This document shows positions 1 through 12,886 of a stretch of DNA of 64,000 nucleotides, one piece after another. A model generated the notes under the pieces. It worked only from the letters and a program-made list of their open reading frames with translations, was not told where the DNA came from and ran no database searches. Origin of the DNA: Elmis aenea (taxonomy: Eukaryota; Arthropoda; Insecta; Coleoptera; Elmidae); NCBI GenBank assembly GCA_947652605.1, contig CANTFG010000231.1, positions 124,001-188,000 of the forward strand, written 5' to 3'. A program made the position numbers and the translations under genes. The stretch's first letter is position 1, and every line of letters starts with the position of its first letter.

Positions 1-3000
1 TTTGAAGCCATTTGCTGTAGTTTTAAGAAAATCGATTTTTTTGTCGAAAAAAGTGCAAAGACTATAGCCTTTGTACTTTTCCCATTTTTCGCGAAAAATT
101 AAAAATCGTATTTAGGGGCTAATAATCCTTAACTTGCTCGTAACTAACGTGTATAAGAAGTTTGAAGCCATTTGCTGTAGTTTTAAGAAAATAAATTTTT
201 TTGTCGAAAAAAGTGCAAAGACTATAGCCTTTGTACTTTTCCCATTTTTCGCGAAAAATTAAAAATCGTATTTAGGGGCTAATAATCCTTAATTCGCTCA
301 TAACTAATGTGTATAAGAAGTTTGAAGCCATTTGCTGTAGTTTTAAGAAAATCGATTTTTTTGTCGAAAAAAGTGCAAAGACTATATATAGCCTTTGTAC
401 TTTTCCCATTTTTCGCGAAAAATTAAAAATCGTATTTAGGGGCTAATAATCCTTAACTTGCTCGTAACTAACGTGTTTAAGAAGTTTGAAGCCATTTGCT
501 ATAGTTTTAAGAAAATCGATTTTTTTGTCGAAAAAAGTGCAAAGACTATATATAGCCTTTGTACTTTTCCCATTTTTCGCGAAAAATTAAAAATCGTATT
601 TAGGGGCTAATAATCCTTAACTTGCTCGTAACTAACGTGTATAAGAAGTTTGAAGCCATTTGCTGTAGTTTTAAGAAAATCGATTTTTTTGTCGAAAAAA
701 GTGCAAAGACTATAGCCTTTGTACTTTTCCCATTTTTCGCGAAAAATTAAAAATCGTATTTAGGGGCTAATAATCCTTAACTTGCTCGTAACTAACGTGT
801 ATAAGAAGTTTGAAGCCATTTGCTGTAGTTTTAAGAAAATCGATTTTTTTGTCGAAAAAAGTGCAGACTATAGCCTTTGTACTTTTCCCATTTTTCGCGA
901 AAAATTAAAAATCGTATTTAGGGGCTAATAATCCTTAATTCGCTCGTAACTAACGTGTATAAGAAGTTTGAAGCCATTTGCTGTAGTTTTAAGAAAATCG
1001 ATTTTTTTGTCGAAAAAAGTGCAAAGACTATAGCCTTTGTACTTTTCCCATTTTTCGCGAAAAATTAAAAATCGTATTTAGGGGCTAATAATCCTTAACT
1101 TGCTCGTAACTAACGTGTATAAGAAGTTTGAAGCCATTTGCTGTAGTTTTAAGAAAATCGATTTTTTTGTCGAAAAAAGTGCAAAGACTATAGCCTTTGT
1201 ACTTTTCCCATTTTTCGCGAAAAATTAAAAATCGTATTTAGGGGCTAATAATCCTTAACTTGCTCGTAACTAACGTGTTTAAGAAGTTTGAAGCCATTTG
1301 CTATAGTTTTAAGAAAATCGATTTTTTTGTCGAAAAAAGTGCAAAGACTATAGCCTTTGTACTTTTCCCATTTTTCACGAAAAATTAAAAATCGTATTTA
1401 GGGGCTAATAATCCTTAATTCGCTCATAACTAACGTGTATAAGAAGTTTGAAGCCATTTGCTGTAGTTTTAAGAAAATCGATTTTTTTGTCGAAAAAAGT
1501 GCAGACTATAGCCTTTGTACTTTTCCCATTTTTCGCGAAAAATTAAAAATCGTATTTAGGGGCTAATAATCCTTAATTCGCTCATAACTAATGTGTATAA
1601 GAAGTTTGAAGCCATTTGCTGTAGTTTTAAGAAAATCGATTTTTTTGTCGAAAAAAGTGCAAAGACTATAGCCTTTGTACTTTTCCCATTTTTCGCGAAA
1701 AATTAAAAATCGTATTTAGGGGCTAATAATCCTTAATTCGCTCATAACTAATGTGTATAAGAAGTTTGAAGCCATTTGCTGTAGTTTTAAGAAAATCGAT
1801 TTTTTTGTCGAAAAAAGTGCAAAGACTATATATAGCCTTTGTACTTTTCCCATTTTTCGCGAAAAATTAAAAATCGTATTTAGGGGCTAATAATCCTTAA
1901 TTCGCTCATAACTAATGTGTATAAGAAGTTTGAAGCCATTTGCTGTAGTTTTAAGAAAATCGATTTTTTTGTCGAAAAAAGTGCAAAGACTATATATAGC
2001 CTTTGTACTTTTCCCATTTTTCGCGAAAAATTAAAAATCGTATTTAGGGGCTAATAATCCTTAACTTGCTCGTAACTAACGTGTTTAAGAAGTTTGAAGC
2101 CATTTGCTATAGTTTTAAGAAAATCGATTTTTTTGTCGAAAAAAGTGCAAAGACTATATATAGCCTTTGTACTTTTCCCATTTTTCGCGAAAAATTAAAA
2201 ATCGTATTTAGGGGCTAATAATCCTTAACTTGCTCGTAACTAACGTGTATAAGAAGTTTGAAGCCATTTGCTGTAGTTTTAAGAAAATCGATTTTTTTGT
2301 CGAAAAAAGTGCAAAGACTATATATAGCCTTTGTACTTTTCCCATTTTTCGCGAAAAATTAAAAATCGTATTTAGGGGCTAATAATCCTTAACTTGCTCG
2401 TAACTAACGTGTTTAAGAAGTTTGAAGCCATTTGCTATAGTTTTAAGAAAATCGATTTTTTTGTCGAAAAAAGTGCAAAGACTATATATAGCCTTTGTAC
2501 TTTTCCCATTTTTCGCGAAAAATTAAAAATCGTATTTAGGGGCTAATAATCCTTAACTTGCTCGTAACTAACGTGTATAAGAAGTTTGAAGCCATTTGCT
2601 GTAGTTTTAAGAAAATCAATTTTTTTGTCGAAAAAAGTGCAAAGACTATATAGCCTTTGTACTTTTCCCATTTTTCGCGAAAAATTAAAAATCGTATTTA
2701 GGGGCTAATAATCCTTAATTCGCTCATAACTAATGTGTATAAGAAGTTTGAAGCCATTTGCTGTAGTTTTAAGAAAATCGATTTTTTTGTCGAAAAAAGT
2801 GCAAAGACTATATATAGCCTTTGTACTTTTCCCATTTTTCGCGAAAAATTAAAAATCGTATTTAGGGGCTAATAATCCTTAACTTGCTCGTAACTAACGT
2901 GTTTAAGAAGTTTGAAGCCATTTGCTATAGTTTTAAGAAAATCGATTTTTCTGTCGAAAAAAGTGCAAAGACTATAAATAAGCCTTTGTACTTTTCCCAT

Positions 3001-6000
3001 TTTTCACGAAAAATTAAAAATCGTATTTAGGGGCTAATAATCCTTAATTCGCTCATAACTAACGTGTATAAGAAGTTTGAAGCCATTTGCTGTAGTTTTA
3101 AGAAAATCGATTTTTTTGTCGAAAAAAGTGCAAAGACTATAGCCTTTGTACTTTTCCCATTTTTCGCGAAAAATTAAAAATCGTATTTAGGGGCTAATAA
3201 TCCTTAACTTGCTCGTAACTAACGTGTATAAGAAGTTTGAAGCCATTTGCTGTAGTTTTAAGAAAATAAATTTTTTTGTCGAAAAAAGTGCAAAGACTAT
3301 AGCCTTTGTACTTTTCCCATTTTTCGCGAAAAATTAAAAATCGTATTTAGGGGCTAATAATCCTTAATTCGCTCATAACTAATGTGTATAAGAAGTTTGA
3401 AGCCATTTGCTGTAGTTTTAAGAAAATCGATTTTTTTGTCGAAAAAAGTGCAAAGACTATATATAGCCTTTGTACTTTTCCCATTTTTCGCGAAAAATTA
3501 AAAATCGTATTTAGGGGCTAATAATCCTTAACTTGCTCGTAACTAACGTGTTTAAGAAGTTTGAAGCCATTTGCTATAGTTTTAAGAAAATCGATTTTTT
3601 TGTCGAAAAAAGTGCAAAGACTATATATAGCCTTTGTACTTTTCCCATTTTTCGCGAAAAATTAAAAATCGTATTTAGGGGCTAATAATCCTTAACTTGC
3701 TCGTAACTAACGTGTATAAGAAGTTTGAAGCCATTTGCTGTAGTTTTAAGAAAATCGATTTTTTTGTCGAAAAAAGTGCAAAGACTATAGCCTTTGTACT
3801 TTTCCCATTTTTCGCGAAAAATTAAAAATCGTATTTAGGGGCTAATAATCCTTAACTTGCTCGTAACTAACGTGTATAAGAAGTTTGAAGCCATTTGCTG
3901 TAGTTTTAAGAAAATCGATTTTTTTGTCGAAAAAAGTGCAAAGACTATAGCCTTTGTACTTTTCCCATTTTTCGCGAAAAATTAAAAATCGTATTTAGGG
4001 GCTAATAATCCTTAATTCGCTCGTAACTAACGTGTATAAGAAGTTTGAAGCCATTTGCTGTAGTTTTAAGAAAATCGATTTTTTTGTCGAAAAAAGTGCA
4101 AAGACTATAGCCTTTGTACTTTTCCCATTTTTCGCGAAAAATTAAAAATCGTATTTAGGGGCTAATAATCCTTAACTTGCTCGTAACTAACGTGTATAAG
4201 AAGTTTGAAGCCATTTGCTGTAGTTTTAAGAAAATCGATTTTTTTGTCGAAAAAAGTGCAAAGACTATAGCCTTTGTACTTTTCCCATTTTTCGCGAAAA
4301 ATTAAAAATCGTATTTAGGGGCTAATAATCCTTAACTTGCTCGTAACTAACGTGTTTAAGAAGTTTGAAGCCATTTGCTATAGTTTTAAGAAAATCGATT
4401 TTTTTGTCGAAAAAAGTGCAAAGACTATAGCCTTTGTACTTTTCCCATTTTTCACGAAAAATTAAAAATCGTATTTAGGGGCTAATAATCCTTAATTCGC
4501 TCATAACTAACGTGTATAAGAAGTTTGAAGCCATTTGCTGTAGTTTTAAGAAAATCGATTTTTTTGTCGAAAAAAGTGCAGACTATAGCCTTTGTACTTT
4601 TCCCATTTTTCGCGAAAAATTAAAAATCGTATTTAGGGGCTAATAATCCTTAATTCGCTCATAACTAATGTGTATAAGAAGTTTGAAGCCATTTGCTGTA
4701 GTTTTAAGAAAATCGATTTTTTTGTCGAAAAAAGTGCAAAGACTATAGCCTTTGTACTTTTCCCATTTTTCGCGAAAAATTAAAAATCGTATTTAGGGGC
4801 TAATAATCCTTAACTTGCTCGTAACTAACGTGTATAAGAAGTTTGAAGCCATTTGCTGTAGTTTTAAGAAAATAAATTTTTTTGTCGAAAAAAGTGCAGA
4901 CTATAGCCTTTGTACTTTTCCCATTTTTCGCGAAAAATTAAAAATCGTATTTAGGGGCTAATAATCCTTAATTCGCTCATAACTAATGTGTATAAGAAGT
5001 TTGAAGCCATTTGCTGTAGTTTTAAGAAAATCGATTTTTTTGTCGAAAAAAGTGCAAAGACTATATATAGCCTTTGTACTTTTCCCATTTTTCGCGAAAA
5101 ATTAAAAATCGTATTTAGGGGCTAATAATCCTTAACTTGCTCGTAACTAACGTGTTTAAGAAGTTTGAAGCCATTTGCTATAGTTTTAAGAAAATCGATT
5201 TTTTTGTCGAAAAAAGTGCAAAGACTATAAATAAGCCTTTGTACTTTTCCCATTTTTCACGAAAAATTAAAAATCGTATTTAGGGGCTAATAATCCTTAA
5301 TTCGCTCATAACTAACGTGTATAAGAAGTTTGAAGCCATTTGCTGTAGTTTTAAGAAAATCGATTTTTTTGTCGAAAAAAGTGCAAAGACTATAGCCTTT
5401 GTACTTTTCCCATTTTTCGCGAAAAATTAAAAATCGTATTTAGGGGCTAATAATCCTTAACTTGCTCGTAACTAACGTGTATAAGAAGTTTGAAGCCATT
5501 TGCTGTTGTTTTAAGAAAATCGATTTTTTTGTCGAAAAAAGTGCAAAGACTATAGCCTTTGTACTTTTCCCATTTTTCGCGAAAAATTAAAAATCGTATT
5601 TAGGGGCTAATAATCCTTAACTTGCTCGTAACTAACGTGTTTAAAAAGTTTGAAGCGATTTGCTATAGTTTTAAGAAAATCGATTTTTTTGTCGAAAAAA
5701 GTGCAAAGACTATAAATAAGCCTTTGTACTTTTCCCATTTTTCACGAAAAATTAAAAATCGTATTTAGGGGCTAATAATCCTTAACTTGCTCGTAACTAA
5801 CGTGTTTAAGAAGTTTGAAGCCATTTGTTATAGTTTTAAAAAAATCGATTTTTTTGTCGAAAAAAGTGCAAAGACTATAGCCTTTGTACTTTTCCCATTT
5901 TTCACGAAAAATTAAAAATCGTATTTAGGGGCTAATAATCCTTAATTCGCTCATACCTAACGTGTTTAAGAAGTTTGAAGCCATTTGCTGTATTTTTAAG

Positions 6001-8868
6001 AAAATCGATTTTTTTGTCGAAAAAAGTGCAGACTATAGCCTTTGTACTTTTCCCATTTTTCGCGAAAAATTAAAAATCGTATTTAGGGGCTAATAATCCT
6101 TAACTTGCTCGTAACTAACGTGTTTAAGAAGTTTGAAGCCATTTGCTATAGTTTTAAAAAAATCGATTTTTTTGTCGAAAAAAGTGCAAAGACTATAGCC
6201 TTTGTACTTTTCCCATTTTTCACGAAAAATTAAAAATCGTATTTAGGGGCTAATAATCCTTAATTCGCTCATAACTAACGTGTATAAGAAGTTTGAAGCC
6301 ATTTGCTGTAGTTTTAAGAAAATCGATTTTTTTGTCGAAAAAAGTGCAGACTATAGCCTTTGTACTTTTCCCATTTTTCGCGAAAAATTAAAAATCGTAT
6401 TTAGGGGCTAATAATCCTTAACTTGCTCGTAACTAACGTGTATAAGAAGTTTGAAGCCATTTGCTGTAGTTTTAAGAAAATCGATTTTTTTGTCGAAAAA
6501 AGTGCAAAGACTATAGCCTTTGTACTTTTCCCATTTTTCGCGAAAAATTAAAAATCGTATTTAGGGGCTAATAATCCTTAACTTGCTCGTAACTAACGTG
6601 TATAAGAAGTTTGAAGCCATTTGCTGTAGTTTTAAGAAAATCGATTTTTTTGTCGAAAAAAGTGCAAAGACTATAGCCTTTGTACTTTTCCCATTTTTCG
6701 CGAAAAATTAAAAATCGTATTTAGGGGCTAATAATCCTTAATTCGCTCATAACTAATGTGTATAAGAAGTTTGAAGCCATTTGCTGTAGTTTTAAGAAAA
6801 TCGATTTTTTTGTCGAAAAAAGTGCAAAGACTATAAATAATCCTTTGTACTTTTCCCATTTTTCACGAAAAATTAAAAATCGTATTTAGGGGCTAATAAT
6901 CCTTAATTCGCTCATAACTAACGTGTATAAGAAGTTTGAAGCCATTTGCTGTAGTTTTAAGAAAATCGATTTTTTTGTCGAAAAAAGTGCAGACTATAGC
7001 CTTTGTACTTTTCCCATTTTTCGCGAAAAATTAAAAATCGTATTTAGGGGCTAATAATCCTTAATTCGCTCATAACTAATGTGTATAGGAAGTTTGAAGC
7101 CATTTGCTGTAGTTTTAAGAAAATCGATTTTTTTGTCGAAAAAAGTGCAAAGACTATAGCCTTTGTACTTTTCCCATTTTTCACGAAAAATTAAAAATCG
7201 TATTTAGGGGCTAATAATCCTTAACTTGCTCGTAACTAACGTGTATAAGAAGTTTGAAGCCATTTGCTGTAGTTTTAAGAAAATCGATTTTTTTGTCGAA
7301 AAAAGTGCAAAGACTATAGCCTTTGTACTTTTCCCATTTTTCGCGAAAAATTAAAAATCGTATTTAGGGGCTAATAATCCTTAATTCGCTCATAACTAAT
7401 GTGTATAAGAAGTTTGAAGCCATTTGCTGTAGTTTTAAGAAAATCGATTTTTTTGTCGAAAAAAGTGCAAAGACTAGCCTTTGTACTTTTCCCATTTTTC
7501 GCGAAAAATTAAAAATCGTATTTAGGGGCTAATAATCCTTAAATTGCTCATAACTAACGTGTTTAAGAAGTTTGAAGCCATTTGCTGTAGTTTTAAGAAA
7601 ATCGATTTTTTTGTCGAAAAAAGTGCAAAGACTAGCCTTTGTACTTTTCCCATTTTTCGCGAAAAATTAAAAATCGTATTTAGGGGCTAATAATCCTTAA
7701 ATTGCTCATAACTAACGTGTTTAAGAAGTTTGAAGCCATTTGCTGTAGTTTTAAGAAAATCGATTTTTTTGTCGAAAAAAGTGCAAAGACTATAGCCTTT
7801 GTACTTTTCCCATTTTTCACGAAAAATTAAAAATCGTATTTAGGGGCTAATAATCCTTAATTCGTTCATAACTAACGTGTATAAGAAGTTTGAAGCCATT
7901 TGCTATAGTTTTAAGAAAATCGATTTTTTTGTCGAAAAAAGTGCAAAGACTATAGCCTTTGTACTTTTCCCATTTTTCACGAAAAATTAAAAATCGTATT
8001 TAGGGGCTAATAATCCTTAATTCGCTCATAACTAACGTGTATAAGAAGTTTGAAGCCATTTGCTGTAGTTTTAAGAAAATCGATTTTTTTGTCGAAAAAA
8101 GTGCAAAGACTATAGCCTTTGTACTTTTCCCATTTTTCGCGAAAAATTAAAAATCGTATTTAGGGGCTAATAATCCTTAATTCGCTCGTAACTAACGTGT
8201 ATAAGAAGTTTGAAGCCATTTGCTGTAGTTTTAAGAAAATCGATTTTTTTGTCGAAAAAAGTGCAAAGACTATAGCCTTTGTACTTTTCCCATTTTTCGC
8301 GAAAAATTAAAAATCGTATTTAGGGGCTAATAATCCTTAACTTGCTCGTAACTAACGTGTTTAAAAAGTTTGAAGCGATTTGCTATAGTTTTAAGAAAAT
8401 CGATTTTTTTGTCGAAAAAAGTGCAAAGACTATAGCCTTTGTACATTTCCCATTTTTCACGAAAAATTAAAAATCGTTGTTTGGGGCTAATAATCCTTAA
8501 TTCGCTCGTAACTAACGTGTATAAGAAGTTTGAAGCCATTTGCTGTAGTTTTAAGAAAATCGATTTTTTTGTCGAAAAAAGTGCAGACTATATAGCCCTT
8601 GTACTTTTCCCATTTTTCGCGAAAAATTAAAAATCGTATTTAGGGGCTAATAATCCTTAATTCGCTCATAACTAACGTGTATAAGAAGTTTGAAGCCATT
8701 TGCTGTAGTTTTAAGAAAATCGATTTTTTTGTCGATAAAAGTGCAGACTATATAGCCCTTGCACTTTTCCCATTTTTCACGAAAAATTAAAAATCGTATT
8801 TAGGGGCTAATAATCCTTAAATCGCTCATAACTAATGTGTATACGAAGTTTGAAGCCATTTGCTGTAG
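1..8868 (+). repeat. 160-bp AT-rich satellite, array 1 (left end cut by window)
   Basis: Head-to-tail tandem array of a 160-bp monomer: the phrase TTTGAAGCCATTTGCTGTAG recurs at 1, 161, 321 and so on. About 55 monomers are present, with no inversions. Monomers differ by a few diagnostic changes: CGCG or CACG in the central palindrome, CTTGCTCG or TTCGCTCA, AACGTG or AATGTG, and GTATAAG or GTTTAAG followed by CTGTAG or CTATAG. They also differ by small indels at one place (GACTATAGCC). Variant order shows a higher-order repeat: a monomer carrying ATAAATTT instead of ATCGATTT recurs at 191, 3266 and 4872, and the order of variants over about the first ten monomers repeats near 3076-4670. This array lacks the CTCACAAC variant common in arrays 2 and 3. 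No gene is seen. Short open frames here are chance products of the monomer. Confidence 0.97.
33..108. repeat. Imperfect inverted repeat (dyad) inside each satellite monomer, representative copy
   Basis: In the first monomer the left arm runs 33-60, from CGATTTTT to GTGCAAAG. The loop ACTATAGC is 61-68. The right arm runs 69-108, from CTTTGTACTTTT to AAAAATCG. The inner arms AAAAGTGCAAAG and CTTTGTACTTTT pair over 12 bp with one mismatch (G-T). In a few monomers (near 8761, 27311 and 48210) CTTTGCAC makes the inner arm perfect. The outer 8 bp CGATTTTT/AAAAATCG are exact complements. The right arm is longer by insertions around CCCATTTT. Within it lies a perfect 16-bp palindrome, ATTTTTCGCGAAAAAT (85-100), broken in monomers that carry CACG. 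The structure recurs in practically every monomer of the three arrays. Cruciform or hairpin formation is inference. Confidence 0.85.
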
Positions 8869-11402
8869 AAGGAGATGAAGAAGAAGGTCGAGATGAAGGA
8901 GGAGATGAAGGAGGAGATGAAGGAGAAGAAGAAGGAAAAGACGAAGGAGGAGATGAAGGAGATGAAGGAGGAGATGAAGGAGGAGATGAAGGAGGAGATG
9001 AAGGAGTAGATGAAGAAGGAGATGAAGGAGAAGATGAAGGAGGAGATGAAGGAGGACATGAAGGAGGAGATGAAGGAGGAGATGAAGAAGGAGATGAAGG
9101 AGGAGATGAAGGAGGAGATGAAGGAGGAGATGAAGGAGGAGATGAAAGAGGAGATGAAGGAGGAGATGAAGGAGGAGATGAAGCAGGAGATAAAGCAGGA
9201 GATGAAGCAGGAGATAAAGCAGGAGAAGAAGCAGGAGATGAAGGAGGAGATGAACGAAGAGATAAAGGAGGAGATGAAGAAGGAGATGAAGGAGGAGATG
9301 AAGGAGGAGATGAAGGAGGAGATGAAGGAGGAGATGAAGGAGGAGATGAAGGAGGAGATAAAGGAGGAAATAAAGGAGGAGATGAAGGAGGAGATGAAGG
9401 AGGAGATGAAGCAGGAGATAAAGCAGGAGATGAAGCAGGAGATAAAGCAGGAGAAGAAGCAGGAAATGAAGAAGGAGATGAACGAAGAGATAAAGGAGGA
9501 GATGAAGGAGAAGATGAAGGAGGAGATGAAGGAGGAGATGAAGGAGGAGATGTAGGAGGAGATGAAGGAGGAGATGAAGGAGATGATCAAGGAGGAGATG
9601 AAGGAAGAGATGAAGAAGGAGATGAAGGAGGAGATCAAGGAGGAGATGGAGGAGATGGAGGAGATGAAGGAGAAGATAAAGGAGGAGATGAAGGAGGAGG
9701 AGAAGGAGGAGATGAAGGAGATGAAGGAGGAGATGAAGGAGGAGATGGAGGAGATGAAGGAGATGAAGGAGGAGATGAAGGAGGAGATGAAGGAGGAGAT
9801 GAAGGAGGAGATGAAGGAGGAGATGAAGGAGGAGATGAAGGAAGAGATAAAGGAGGAGATGAAGGAGGAGATGAAGGAGGAGATGAAGGAGGAGATGAAG
9901 GAGGAGATGAAGGAGGAGATGAAGCAGGAGATAAAGCAGGAGATGAAGCAGGAGATAAAGCAGGAGAAGAAGCAGGAGATCAAGGAGGAGATGAAGGAGG
10001 AGATGAAGGAAGAGATGAAGGAGAAGATGAAGGAGGAGATGAAGGAGAAGATTAAGGAGGAGATGAAGGAGGAGATGAAGGAGGAGATTAAGGAGGAGAT
10101 GAAGGAGGAGATGAAGGAGGAGATGAAGGAGGAGATGAAGGAGGAGATGAAGGAGGAGATGAAGGAGGAGATGAAGGAGGAGATGAAGGAGGAGATGAAG
10201 GAGGAGATGAAGGAGGAGATGAAGTAGGAGATGAAGGAGGAGATGAAGGAGGAGATGAATTAGGAGATGGAGATGAAGGAGGAGATGATGGAGGAGATGA
10301 CGGAGGAGATGAAGGAGAAGATGAAGGAGGAGATGAAGGAGGAGATGAAGGAGGAGATGAAGGAGGAGATGAAGGAGGAGATGAAAGAGGAGATGATGGA
10401 GGAGATGGAGATGAAGGAGGAGATGATGGAGGAGATGACGGAGGAGATGAAGGAGAAGATGAAGGAGGAGATGAAGGAGGAGAAGAAGGAGGAGATGAAG
10501 AAGGAGATGAAGGAGGAGATGAAGGAGGAGATGAAGGAGGAGATGAAGGAGGAGATGAAGGAGGAGATGAAGGAGGAGATGAAGGAGGAGATGAAGTAGG
10601 AGATGAAGGAGGAGATGAAGGAGGAGATCAAGGAGGAGATGAAGGAGGAGATGAAGGAGGAGATGAGGGAGGAGATGAAGGAGGAGATGAAGTAGGAGAT
10701 GAAGGAGGAGATGAAGGAGGAGATGAAGTAGGAGATGAAGGAGGAGGTGAAGGAGGAGATGAAGGAGAAGATGAAGGAGGAGATGAAGCAGGAGATGAAG
10801 GAGGAGATGAAGCAGGAGATGAAGAAGGAGATGAAGGAGGAGATGAAGGAGGAGATGAAGGAGGAGATGAAGGAGGAGATGAAGGAGGAGATGAAGCAGG
10901 AGATGAAGGAGGAGATGAAGCAGGAGATAAAGGAGGAGATGAAGGAGGAGATGAAGGAGGAGATGAAGGAGGAGATGAAGGAGGAGATGAAGAAGGAGAT
11001 GAAGGAGGAGATGAAGGAGGACATGAAGGAGGAGATGAAGGAGGAGATGAAGAAGGAGATGAAGCAGGAGATGAAGAAGGAGATGAAGGAGGAGATGAAG
11101 GAGGAGATGAAGGAGGAGATGAAGGAGGAGATGAAGAAGGAGATGAAGGAGGAGATGAAGGAGGAGATGAAGTAGATGAAGGAGGATATGAAGGAGCAGA
11201 TGAATGAGCAGATGAAGGAGCAGATGAAGGAGCAGATGAAGGAGGAGATGAAGGAGGAGATGAAGGAGGAGATGAAGTAGATGAAGGAGGATATGAAGGA
11301 GCAGATGAATGAGCAGATGAAGGAGCAGATGAAGGAGCAGATGAAGGAGGAGATGAAGGAGGAGATGAAGGAGGAGATGATGGAGGAGATGAAGGAGATG
11401 AA
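8869..11402 (+). repeat. Purine-rich minisatellite (GATGAAGGAGGA)n, copy 1
   Basis: The satellite is cut after TGCTGTAG and replaced by AAGGAGATGAAGAAGAAGG, then about 2.5 kb built from a 12-bp unit GATGAAGGAGGA with 9-bp and other multiple-of-3 variants. The plus strand is almost all A and G with one T per unit. Substituted units form larger blocks: a GAAGCAGGAGATAAAGCAGG block occurs at about 9181, 9409 and 9921, with the first two 228 bp (19 units) apart. Near the right end a block with GGAGCAGATGAATGAGCAG occurs twice (about 11173-11280 and 11280-11350); copies 2 and 3 have it once. This copy lacks the GGGG-rich inner block of copies 2 and 3. Long open frames cross the array but are judged compositional. 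Confidence 0.96.
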
Positions 11403-11920
11403 GGTAATCAACCACGGCCGTCCGAAAAAGATCCTTTAAAATACCGAGGTCGCTCGGGCGTCATCATCCGAATAAATGTTTTTGCGGTTTGCAGTCGGAT
11501 CCAACGATCGCGTATCCCTTGGGCCGATCACGACGAATTGCCGGTAGGTGCGGACACATGAATACCACTAACACATTCTCCGTTGCAATGACGGTCGAGT
11601 GCAAGCACATGAATCTCCGTTGCAATGACGGTAAAAGTACGGAAGTCGCTCGGGCTTCATCATCCGAATAAATGTTTTTGCGGTTCGCAGTCGGATCCAA
11701 CGATCGCGTATCCCTCGGGCCGATCACGACGAATCGCCGGTAGGTGCGGACACATGAATACCACAACGTCTCGGCGACCCGGCGATAAAAACATCTCGGT
11801 CTACAAAAATATTCATAACTCCGTTAATTGCGGTGAGAAAATTTTTATCCGGTGTTCGACATGTAGCTAAAAGAATAGCGCATCCGACTACGTCTAAGAA
11901 GCAAAATTTGTGAACTTTTT
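11403..11920 (+). repeat. Long (518-bp) module, first of copy 1
   Basis: Starts at GGTAATCAACCACGGCCG, fused to the last purine unit, and ends where the next GGTAATCATCC begins. It equals the 322-bp module plus a 196-bp internal duplication. A stretch of about 110 bp (CATCATCCGAATAAATG... to GGACACATGAATACCA) occurs twice, near 11461 and 11657, with two minisatellite-like units (ACATTCTCCGTTGCAATGAC) between. The first inner copy has TTTGCAG, CCCTTGGG and GAATTGCC where the second has TTCGCAG, CCCTCGGG and GAATCGCC. No known family is recognised. The open frames of 60-100 codons on both strands are not supported as genes. Confidence 0.9.
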
Positions 11921-12886
11921 GGTAATCATCCACGGCCGTCCGAAAAAGTTCCTTTAAAATACCGAGGTCGCTCGGGCGTCATCATCCGAATAAATGTTTT
12001 TGCGGTTCGCAGTCGGATCCAACGATCGCGTATCCCTCGGGCCGATCACGACGAATCGCCGGTAGGTGCGGACACATGAATACCACAACGTCTCGGCGAC
12101 CCGGCGATAAAAACATCTCGGTCTACAAAAATATTCATAACTCCGTTAATTGCGGTGAGAAAATTTTTATCTGGTGTTCGACATGTAGCTAAAAGAATAG
12201 CTCATCCGACTACGTCTAAGAAGCAAAAATTGAGAACTCTTTGGTAATCATCCACGGCCGTCCGAAAAAGTTCCTTTAAAATACCGAGGTCGCTCGGGCG
12301 TCATCATCCGAATAAATGTTTTTGCGGTTCGCAGTCGGATCCAACGATCGCGTATCCCTCGGGCCGATCACGACGAATCGCCGGTAGGTGCGGACACATG
12401 AATACCACAACGTCTCGGCGACCCGGCGATAAAAACATCTCGGTCTACAAAAATATTCATAACTCCGTTAATTGCGGTGAGAAAATTTTTATCCGGTGTT
12501 CGACATGTAGCTAAAAGAATAGCGCATCCGACTACGTCTAAGAAGCAAAATTTGAGAACTCTTTGGTAATCATCCACGGCCGTCCGAAAAAGTTCCTTTA
12601 AAATACCGAGGTCGCTCGGGCGTCATCATCCGAATAAATGTTTTTGCGGTTTGCAGTCGGATCCAACGATCGCGTATCCCTCGGGCCGATCACGGCGAAT
12701 CGCCGGTAGGTGCGGACACATGAATACCACAACGTCTCGGCGACCCGGCGATAAAAACATCTCGGTCTACAAAAATATTCATAACTCCGTTAATTGCGGT
12801 GAGAAAATTTTTATCCGGTGTTCGACATGTAGCTAAAAGAATAGCGCATCCGACTACGTCTAAGAAGCAAAATTTGAGAACTCTTT
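11921..12886 (+). repeat. Three 322-bp modules in tandem, copy 1
   Basis: Modules start at 11921, 12243 and 12565, exactly 322 bp apart, each at GGTAATCATCCACGGCCG. They contain an AT-rich half (CTACAAAAATATTCATAACTC and following) and a GC-rich half (GGATCCAACGATCGCG and following). The second ends with a variant tail (ATCTGGTG, AGCTCATCCG, AAAAATTGAG; near 12170-12235). The third begins like a long module (TTTGCAG) but is short and carries CACGGCG. That is what a deletion between the two inner repeats of a 518-bp module would produce. Confidence 0.93.

Noticed and set aside
1..160. CENP-B box in the satellite monomer
   Set aside because: I see no sequence resembling the usual 17-bp box. 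A centromeric role would have to rest on ChIP data.
1..8868. CRISPR-like regular repeats
   Set aside because: The 160-bp units are contiguous with no unique spacers, and the setting is eukaryotic satellite DNA.
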